A stretch of 13,824 bases of DNA from an uncultured Collinsella sp. (GTDB lineage Bacteria; Actinomycetota; Coriobacteriia; Coriobacteriales; Coriobacteriaceae), in contig CABSZR010000015.1 of NCBI GenBank assembly GCA_902482185.1, positions 1 through 13,824 on the forward strand. The letters run 5' to 3'. Positions 6,896 to 12,092 of the stretch are shown piece after piece (the stretch's first letter is position 1; every line of letters begins with the position of its first letter). A program made the position numbers and the translations under genes. The notes under the pieces are model-generated. The model worked only from the letters and a program-made list of their open reading frames with translations, ran no database searches and had not been told where the DNA came from.

Positions 6896-7819
6896 TTACA
6901 GCTTGGCGTCGATGTCGACGCTCTGATACGTAGGGGTCTGCTGGACATAGAGCTTGATGCCCATGTCGAGCAGCTGGTTGACGTCGGCCTTCTGGGCGGC
7001 GTCGAGGAAGACGGAGCTGTCCTTGCCGCCGACCTGATCGGCACCGTCGTGGTTGGCGGTGGCGCCCAGGTTGATGGCGTCGAGCTTGTAGCCCTGGCAG
7101 AACTGCAGCATCTCGGCCGTGTTGCCAAAGACGAACATGACGCGCTCGCCGAGGGTGTTGAGCTTGTCCATCTTGGCGAGGGCACGCTCGACGGTGAAGA
7201 CGTTCAGGCGCACGCCCTGGGGCTTGGCCAACTTAAGAGCGCCCTTCTTGATGTCATCGTTGGCGGCAGCGTTGTCGACGACGATGATGCGCTCGGCCTG
7301 AACCTTGGTGGTCCAGGTAAAGACGACCTGGCCGTGCAGCAGACGGTAGTCAAGACGTGCGAGGACGATCTTGGCGGGACCGGAGCTGTGACGGGACGCC
7401 TTGGCCTTCTTGGCGGGAGCCGCGGCGGCCTCGACCGGTGCGTTGGGGTTGGTCAGACCGGTGCGGGCCTCGTTGATGAGGGCCGCGAGCTCGGCGCCCT
7501 TGACGGGGGCGGGGCTCATAGCGAGCGTGAGCGCCAACGGGATGTTGAAACCGCTGACAACCGTGAACTTCGTGCCGTTCTTGGAAAGCTCGACCATGTT
7601 GTTGTTGACCGAGCTGCCGAGCATATCGGTCAGCACATAGACGGTGTCGTCCGCGTTGAACGTGGCGATCATAGCCTCAACCTTATTGGTGATGGGCTCC
7701 TTGTCGTCACGAGCAAGCGACACGACGTGGACGTTCGACACGTCGCCGAGAACCATCTCGAGCGTGTCTTTGGCGCCTGCGGCCAGGCCGCCATGAGATG
7801 CGAGAATGATCTGATTCAT
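6896..7819 (-). CDS. PTS mannose-family IIA-IIB fusion protein (IIAB)
   Basis: This 307-residue cytosolic phosphocarrier is built like E. coli ManX. Residues 1-120 are the IIA domain, with the phospho-accepting His9 in ILASHGGLA and the TDMLGSS loop at 64-70. Residues about 124-147 are an Ala/Pro/Lys linker. Residues 149-307 are the IIB domain, with ARLDYRLLHGQVVFTW at 154-169, where His162 is the expected phosphorylation site. Phosphate would pass from HPr to His9, then to His162, then to the sugar. AAGGAGGAGGCAAG precedes the ATG at 7819. It is the first gene of the operon, behind a promoter with a perfect TATAAT. Confidence 0.95.
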   Translation of the reverse strand: MNQIILASHGGLAAGAKDTLEMVLGDVSNVHVVSLARDDKEPITNKVEAMIATFNADDTVYVLTDMLGSSVNNNMVELSKNGTKFTVVSGFNIPLALTLAMSPAPVKGAELAALINEARTGLTNPNAPVEAAAAPAKKAKASRHSSGPAKIVLARLDYRLLHGQVVFTWTTKVQAERIIVVDNAAANDDIKKGALKLAKPQGVRLNVFTVERALAKMDKLNTLGERVMFVFGNTAEMLQFCQGYKLDAINLGATANHDGADQVGGKDSSVFLDAAQKADVNQLLDMGIKLYVQQTPTYQSVDIDAKL

Positions 7820-7845
7820 CTTGCCTCCTCCTTTTCGTTATGGTC

Positions 7846-7874
7846 ATTATAACGTCTTATACGTTGCTTATATT
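7846..7874 (-). promoter_or_regulatory. PTS operon promoter with overlapping palindromic operator
   Basis: On the minus strand a perfect -10 TATAAT covers 7851-7846. The -35 position (7874-7869) reads AATATA and is poor. The spacer holds AACGT-CTTAT-ACGTT (7851-7865), a perfect inverted repeat with five-base arms that overlaps the -10. It shares the ACGT-N5-ACGT layout and the ten bases TATAACGTCT with the first GntR promoter. This placement suits repression by that GntR protein. The weak -35 hints at an activator. Confidence 0.6.
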
Positions 7875-7889
7875 GCTAATTAGTATAAA

Positions 7890-7925
7890 GACCGTTCGCG
7901 GGTGAAAATCGACCGTTGACGGGTT
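7890..7925. repeat. Tandem 21-bp-spaced direct repeats upstream of the PTS promoter
   Basis: GACCGTTCGCGGGTG (7890-7904) and GACCGTTGACGGGTT (7911-7925) match at 12 of 15 positions and start exactly 21 bases apart, two helical turns. They lie roughly 45-80 bases before the expected transcription start. That is a usual place for activator binding, but no protein can be named. Confidence 0.5.
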
Positions 7926-8001
7926 TAACGTACTTGAAACGTTGGGCTGGGTAGGCCGGCGCTAGCTGGATAACCCCAGGTCAGACCCTGCGCGCAATCC
8001 C

Positions 8002-9084
8002 CTATCGCACGAAGTACCAGGGGCTTTCCTGCACGGTGGGCTCCAGCGCGATGCCGGTGCGTTCCTTAAACAGATCCATGTCCTGCGATTTCTCCGTCCA
8101 CCACGCATTGGGCTTAAAGGTCATGCTCTCAACGACATGACCGACAAACACACTGTTGCGCAGCCTGGAGAAGTCGGTGTTCATAATCAGGATGGACGCG
8201 AGCACCAGCACAATGCCCAGGACCTTGATCGCGCCGGCGGGCTCGGCATAGACACCAATGCCCACCAGTACGGTGACGACCGTCTCGAATGACATTACGA
8301 CGGGAACTTTCGACGTCTCGAGCCCCATGGACAGACCCTGCATATATAAGATGTAGGCCACGGCTGTGGGGATGAGTCCAAAGCCAAGGAACAACAGCAG
8401 CAGCTGTGGCGACATTGCCGCGGTGACATCCGGCCACGGAGCCGCGATAGCTGCCATAACCGCACCGCCAAAAACAAAGCCCCAAAACGTGACAGCCAGC
8501 GGGTGGACCGTCTTGGTTGCTATTCGGCTAAACACCGCGAGCGACGCACCACAAAGGCCTGCAATCACGCCCGACGTGACGCCCCAAACCGAAAAATGAA
8601 AACCGGAAAGGTCGCCATTGGTCACTGCAAGCACGCAGCCAACGATGTTAAAGACAATGGCAACGAGCTTGTTAGGGGTCACGTCCTCGCGATAAAGCAC
8701 GCGGCCGAGCGCGACGCCAAACACCGGCGAGGTGTAGAGCAGCACCGAGGCCGTGGACATGCCCACCTCGCCCATGCACTCGTAATAGCAGGTGTTAGCG
8801 GCGGCCAAACCGACGATACCGACAAGTGCGCAGGGAACAAGCTCTTTAGGGCTTGCCTTGAACAGGGCCAGCGGACCCTGAGCCACGGTAGACCCCTCAC
8901 CCGGACGGCAGCCCATAAACATCAGAACCGGCGCCAAGATAAGCGCTCCGACCAACAAGCGAAAGGCAGCCATGCTCTGGGACGAAACGCCCATGGCCGA
9001 GATGCCGTTTACAAAGATTCCGATGCTGCCCCACATAAGCGCGGCGATCAGCACCAGCACATAGCCCAGATTGCTTTTCTTCAA
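8002..9084 (-). CDS. EamA/DMT-family permease with extra C-terminal cytosolic tail
   Basis: This protein of about 360 residues has two EamA repeats and roughly ten membrane segments. Repeat 1 starts LVLIAALMWGSIGIFVNGI and ends near VFNIVGCVLAVTNGD. Repeat 2 starts SVWGVTSGVIAGLCGASLAVFSR and ends IKVLGIVLVLASILIMNTDF. Family members move amino acids, sugars or metabolites; the substrate here is unknown. The start is taken as the TTG at 9084, because GAGGAGG lies five bases upstream. The in-frame GTG at 9120 has no Shine-Dalgarno. About 50 polar residues follow the last membrane segment (from LRNSVFVGHV to SPWYFVR), which is longer than typical. It sits between the PTS promoter and the second SIS gene, so a role in exporting or importing a pathway compound is conceivable. 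Confidence 0.88.
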   Translation of the reverse strand: MKKSNLGYVLVLIAALMWGSIGIFVNGISAMGVSSQSMAAFRLLVGALILAPVLMFMGCRPGEGSTVAQGPLALFKASPKELVPCALVGIVGLAAANTCYYECMGEVGMSTASVLLYTSPVFGVALGRVLYREDVTPNKLVAIVFNIVGCVLAVTNGDLSGFHFSVWGVTSGVIAGLCGASLAVFSRIATKTVHPLAVTFWGFVFGGAVMAAIAAPWPDVTAAMSPQLLLLFLGFGLIPTAVAYILYMQGLSMGLETSKVPVVMSFETVVTVLVGIGVYAEPAGAIKVLGIVLVLASILIMNTDFSRLRNSVFVGHVVESMTFKPNAWWTEKSQDMDLFKERTGIALEPTVQESPWYFVR

Positions 9085-9125
9085 CGCAGCCTCCTCGGTA
9101 TTGTTTCCAATATGTTTCACACTAC

Positions 9126-9152
9126 GTTATAGTCGTTATATACATTTTTCAA
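9126..9152 (-). promoter_or_regulatory. Possible promoter and GntR-like site upstream of the EamA gene
   Basis: On the minus strand TTGAAA (9152-9147) could serve as -35 and TATAAC (9131-9126) as -10, with a short 15-base spacer. The spacer contains GTATATAACG (read on the minus strand, 9143-9134). The same ten bases occur at 1703-1712 in the first GntR promoter. The ACGT-N5-ACGT palindrome itself is not complete here. Confidence 0.35.
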
Positions 9153-9198
9153 GACACAAATCGGCGAGCGGAAAAATCTGCTCTACCGCTACAACCCA

Positions 9199-9262
9199 TT
9201 GGTGCAAAGGGGTCAGGTTCATATGCGCCAACTTGGTGCAAAGTAACCTGTCCCCAATGACT
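9199..9262. repeat. TTGGTGCAAAG / AACCTGTCCCC repeat cluster
   Basis: TTGGTGCAAAG occurs at 9199-9209 and again at 9233-9243, 34 bases apart. The first copy is followed by GGGTCAGGTT and the second by TAACCTGTCCCCAATG. CATTGG...GTCAGGTT and AACCTGTCCCCAATG are inverted relative to one another, so the segment can fold back on itself. It continues directly into the GTCCC boxes at the left end of repeat copy B. Arrangement and core resemble REP/BIME elements, but no RAYT transposase is in the window. Confidence 0.55.
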
Positions 9263-9265
9263 AGG

Positions 9266-9482
9266 ACTGTCCCCAAGTGCCGAACGTCTCCAAGTGCCGC
9301 ATCTGGGCCAAGGCGACGCCGATGCTTTGGCAACGCCAGCGAAAACCCACCTGAGCGAGCAAGGTGCCTTGAAGCGAAGCGGCATTGACCTTCTGGTCAT
9401 GCCGCTGAAGCTGAAAGGCAGATTGCCGCTCAGGTGGGTTTGCAGCGTCGAGCCGTTACGGCGTTTGGTAAAACGCCGTAAC
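9266..9482. repeat. Structured dispersed repeat, copy B (covaries with copy A at 722-940)
   Basis: The layout matches copy A. Two GTCCCC/GTCTCC-AAGTGCCG boxes lie at about 9269-9299. Stem P1 pairs 9343-9357 with 9427-9441 (15 bp). Hairpin P3 pairs 9373-9375 with 9410-9412 and 9378-9390 with 9395-9406, TTCT loop. Hairpin P5 pairs 9455-9466 with 9471-9482. The last base of P5 overlaps the stop codon of the second SIS gene, so the element begins exactly where that gene ends. Stem changes relative to copy A keep pairing: P1 has three swapped pairs, P3 two plus one GU/GC change, and P5 three. It fills most of the 397-bp gap between the EamA and second SIS genes. Confidence 0.85.
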
Positions 9483-10474
9483 TAATAATCAAGCTTCCAC
9501 ATGTAGCGGCGCGTCATGTAGTCCTTGTGAGTAACGGCAGAGAGTGCACGCATATACACGTTGTTGAGGATCGGGGCAAAGATCAGGTGGTTGAAGTACT
9601 CGCTCACGCTGTCCTTGATGTCGTTGAGGCCGAGCTCCTTGGCGTCAAGCTGATAGACGCGCTCGCCACCGTACTGGTTGACGAAGCGGATGCCGCGCTC
9701 GTCGTTGCAGCGGCTGCGGCCGACGCTGATGAGCTGGAACAGCGAGGTACGCTTGTCCAGGATCTCGAAGGGACCGTGGAAGAAGTCGCAGGTGTTGATG
9801 GTGCAGGAGTCAATCTGCAGCATCTCCTGCACGTTGCAGATGCTAAAGACGTAGGCGGCACCAAAGAGCGGACCCTGAGCCATGACGTTGATGCAGGGCT
9901 TGTCGGCGTTCTGCTCGGCCCACTTGGCAGCAAGCGGACGGGTGTACTCGACGGCCTTGCGATAGATGGGGTCGACCAAGTCGAACGCGGCCATAGCGGT
10001 CTCGTACTCGGCATAGCCCTCGGTCTGCTGCGTAAGCTCCATGGCGATCATGGTCACGACGGCGGAGTTGGTGCGGCCCATGCAGGACTCGTCGACGGCC
10101 AAGCTGTCGTACTGGATCTTGTAGTCGCAGACCTCGGTGAGGCCGGACTCGTCAACATAGATGGCGATGGTGCTGGCGCCGTGGTCCTTGGCGACCTGGG
10201 CGGCGACGATGGTCTCCTTGGTGCCGCGCATGGACACGACGACGGCCAGGGTGTTCTCGTTAACGTAGGCGGGGGTTGCGTGCACGAACTCGTTGCTGGT
10301 GTAGCTGGAGCTCACGACCTGCGTGGCCTCGTGCTCCATAAAGTACTGGGCAGGATAGTTGCCGCCGTTGGATCCGCCAGCGCCAATCCACACGACGCGC
10401 TTGATGCCGCCCTTGTCTGCCTTGTCAGCCAAAACCTGGGAGACGACATCCTTAACCTGTTCCTGAGTAGTCAT
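9482..10474 (-). CDS. SIS-domain sugar-phosphate deglycase-like protein (FrlB/FraB/Gfr family), paralog 2
   Basis: This 330-residue protein is collinear with the SIS protein at 4035-5018. IGAGGSNGGNYPAQYF (30-45) matches VGCGASMSDLYPAKYF, both have QQTEGY near residue 150, and both end RRYMWKL-x-Y. Glu217 (QEMLQ) and His233 (FHGP) keep the 16-residue spacing of the FrlB/FraB catalytic pair. The residues before the HGP motif differ: TCDFFHGP here, TGEYFHGP in paralog 1. That suggests a different substrate. The ATG at 10474 is preceded by AAAGG about ten bases upstream. It is divergent from the second GntR gene and probably controlled by it. Having two such paralogs beside a mannose-family PTS is like the Salmonella gfr operon (GfrE and GfrF), which is the basis for the glucoselysine/fructoselysine hypothesis. 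Confidence 0.85.
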   Translation of the reverse strand: MTTQEQVKDVVSQVLADKADKGGIKRVVWIGAGGSNGGNYPAQYFMEHEATQVVSSSYTSNEFVHATPAYVNENTLAVVVSMRGTKETIVAAQVAKDHGASTIAIYVDESGLTEVCDYKIQYDSLAVDESCMGRTNSAVVTMIAMELTQQTEGYAEYETAMAAFDLVDPIYRKAVEYTRPLAAKWAEQNADKPCINVMAQGPLFGAAYVFSICNVQEMLQIDSCTINTCDFFHGPFEILDKRTSLFQLISVGRSRCNDERGIRFVNQYGGERVYQLDAKELGLNDIKDSVSEYFNHLIFAPILNNVYMRALSAVTHKDYMTRRYMWKLDY

Positions 10475-10504
10475 CGTGCATCAGCCTTTCTTCTCGTTTG
10501 ATGC

Positions 10505-10679
10505 TCTCGATGGCATACAAGTTACATACATGTTTTGGTTATGTCGACTAGTTGTATGCTATATTTGACTTAGAAATTCTGCTGGTAAGGTTTTCGACTT
10601 CTCGTTACCAGCAGTTTTGTTGTTGTATTGAATACATGTTTGATTAGACTCGCATACAAGTTAGATACAGGTTGATCGC
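10505..10679. promoter_or_regulatory. Divergent SIS2/GntR2 promoter region with repeated ATACA operator-like sites
   Basis: GCATACAAGTTACATACATG (10513-10532) recurs nearly unchanged as GCATACAAGTTAGATACAGG (10652-10671). An inverted copy, AGTTGTATGC, lies at 10550-10559, and a perfect palindrome TGTATTGAATACA at 10624-10636. One repeat lies in the leader of the SIS gene. The last ends at the AGG that serves as the ribosome binding site of the GntR gene, so binding there would block its expression. A weak plus-strand promoter could be TTGTAT (10623-10628) with TAGACT (10645-10650). I infer autoregulation and control of the SIS gene by the divergent GntR. Confidence 0.6.
10579..10622 (+). terminator. 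Terminator-like hairpin between the divergent promoters
   Basis: CTGCTGGTAA (10579-10588) pairs perfectly with TTACCAGCAG (10605-10614) around a 16-base loop. On the plus strand TTTTGTTGTTG follows. This looks like an intrinsic terminator facing the GntR gene. It could insulate that gene from upstream transcription, or act as a leader attenuator if a promoter lies around 10535-10566. No T-tract follows on the minus strand. Confidence 0.55.
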
Positions 10680-11402
10680 ATGAAAGCTTCGTCTAAAAAG
10701 AAACTGGCCCAATACGAGCGCTTGGCGGGCATGCTGCGTGACCGCATCGCCGCCGGCGTCTACGCGCGCGAAGACAAGCTGCCGTCCGAGATGGAACTCA
10801 TGGACGAATCGGGGCTGTCGCGCAGCACCGTGCGCCACGCCCTTAAGGTGCTCATTGATGAGGGCCTGGTGCGCACCGAGCGCGGGCGTGGCGCCTTTGT
10901 GGCCGACACGCCCGCGCTCCACGAGAACAATCTGGTGTTTTCGAGCTATACCGAGCAGGTCGAGGGCCAGGGCATGAAGCCCACCACGCGCACGGTGGAC
11001 TCGGGCTTTACCAAGGCGGGCGGCAGCATAGCTAAGTTCTTTGATGCCGCCGTGGGCAGTAAGCTCGTCAAACTTGTCCGTCTGCGTTATCTGGACGATG
11101 CGCCACTGTGCCTGGAGACCACCTATCTGCCGCCAAGCTTTGGGTCGCTCATCGATCGCGATATCAACGGTTCGCTCTACGCCACGCTGCGTCAAGAATT
11201 CCATCGCGCGCCGGCACAGGGACATAAGACCTTTGAGGTGTGCTATGCCTCGCAAAACGAGGCGTTTTTGCTCAACGTCGAGCGCGGGCAGGCGCTGATC
11301 CTGATCACCGACTACGTCTACGACACCGACGGCCGACCGCTCCATGTCTCTAAGCGCATCCAACGCACCGACCGCGCCAAATACACCGAGCCAATCGGCT
11401 AA
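10680..11402 (+). CDS. GntR-family transcriptional regulator, HutC subfamily (wHTH + UTRA)
   Basis: This 240-residue protein has an N-terminal winged HTH (about 10-75: LAGMLRDRIAAGVYAREDKL, PSEMELMDESGLSRSTVRHA, wing GRGAFV at 69-74). A UTRA effector domain follows (about 95-235; LVKLVRLRYLDDAPLCLETT, VERGQALILITDYVYDTDGR). It is the only gene of the locus on the plus strand and is divergent from the second SIS gene. That is the usual layout for a local regulator. The expected effector is the phosphorylated substrate or product of that enzyme (inference). The ATG at 10680 has AGG eight bases upstream, inside a candidate operator. Its TAA stop overlaps a palindromic repeat shared with the convergent GNAT gene. 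Confidence 0.93.
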   Translation: MKASSKKKLAQYERLAGMLRDRIAAGVYAREDKLPSEMELMDESGLSRSTVRHALKVLIDEGLVRTERGRGAFVADTPALHENNLVFSSYTEQVEGQGMKPTTRTVDSGFTKAGGSIAKFFDAAVGSKLVKLVRLRYLDDAPLCLETTYLPPSFGSLIDRDINGSLYATLRQEFHRAPAQGHKTFEVCYASQNEAFLLNVERGQALILITDYVYDTDGRPLHVSKRIQRTDRAKYTEPIG

Positions 11403-11437
11403 CCTGCCAAAATAAACCTGTCCCTAAATGGTAGGTT
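11401..11437. repeat. Small palindromic repeat, CTACC family (copy 3), overlapping two stop codons
   Basis: AACCTGCCA (11401-11409) pairs with TGGTAGGTT (11429-11437) with one G-T pair; the interior reads AAATAAACCTGTCCCTAAA. It begins inside the TAA stop of the GntR gene (11400-11402). It also contains the TAG stop (11424-11426) and last codons of the convergent GNAT gene. It probably works as a shared transcription end for the convergent pair. It matches the minus strand of the 3889-3923 element closely. Confidence 0.7.
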
Positions 11438-12014
11438 TGGGGAGGTCGGGGAACCAGGTTGGTTTGGGTTGGTTGGGTGTGCGCTCGGCTAGGACCAACT
11501 CCATCCAGCACATGTCGTACCAGCGGCCGAACTTTTGGGCACAGCGATCGAAGGCGCCCACCAAGCGATATCCCATATGGGCATGGAAGTCCTGGCTATT
11601 GTGCGTTAGATACTCGTCGTCCTTGTCGTGCGGCACGGCGATGAGCGCGCACATGTTGGTGATGCCCATCGCGATCAGGCACTGCTTGAGCGCATCGTGC
11701 AGCTTGCGACCCAGCCCGCCATGGCGCACATCGCGTGCCAGGTAGATCGACGTCTCGACCGACCAGTCGTATGCCTCGCGGCTGTTAAGCGAACTCACGT
11801 AGGCATAGCCTACCGGACGCCCGTCCAACTCCATCACCAAATACGGATAGCGCTTGAGCGTACGCTCAATACGCCCGGCGAACTCCTCAACGCTCGGCAC
11901 CTCGTATTCGCAGGTAATCGCCGTCTGGCGCACATACGGCTCATAGATGGCAAGCAACACCGGCGCGTCTTCGGGCGTCGCCAGGCGAATCGTCGGCTCG
12001 GACATCTCGGTCAT
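11424..12014 (-). CDS. GNAT-family N-acetyltransferase, phosphinothricin/MnaT-like
   Basis: This protein of about 196 residues would transfer an acetyl group from acetyl-CoA to a small amine. The PAT/MnaT-like layout is visible: IRLATPEDAPVLLAIYEPYV at 9-28, then DGRPVGYAYVSS (64-75) and WSVETSIYLA (84-93). The acetyl-CoA loop is RHGGLG (97-102), followed by GITNMCALIAVPHDK (117-131) and the H-x-MGY motif at 145-149. The family acts on compounds such as methionine sulfoximine or amino-acid analogues, but the substrate here is not known. The start at 12014 follows GGGAGAAGGG; ATG 12005 is an alternative. The last residues (LPKPTI) are encoded by the palindromic repeat at 11401-11437. A terminator upstream suggests its own promoter or read-through. 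Confidence 0.88.
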   Translation of the reverse strand: MTEMSEPTIRLATPEDAPVLLAIYEPYVRQTAITCEYEVPSVEEFAGRIERTLKRYPYLVMELDGRPVGYAYVSSLNSREAYDWSVETSIYLARDVRHGGLGRKLHDALKQCLIAMGITNMCALIAVPHDKDDEYLTHNSQDFHAHMGYRLVGAFDRCAQKFGRWYDMCWMELVLAERTPNQPKPTWFPDLPKPTI

Positions 12015-12030
12015 ACAACCCTTCTCCCCC

Positions 12031-12074
12031 AAAAGCAAAGGCCGCCCTGCGCCAAATCCAAGCGCAAGGCGGCC
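12031..12074 (-). terminator. Rho-independent terminator of the threonine-aldolase-like gene
   Basis: On the minus strand GGCCGCCTTGCGC (12074-12062) pairs with GCGCAGGGCGGCC (12052-12040), 12 of 13 positions, around a nine-base loop. TTTGCTTTT follows. It lies 18 bases after the stop codon at 12093. Confidence 0.8.
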
Positions 12075-12092
12075 TCTCGTCATTACATCAGG

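Noticed and set aside
9199..9299. CRISPR-like array
   Set aside because: Repeats are short, only two or three, unevenly spaced and partly inverted, with no cas genes nearby.
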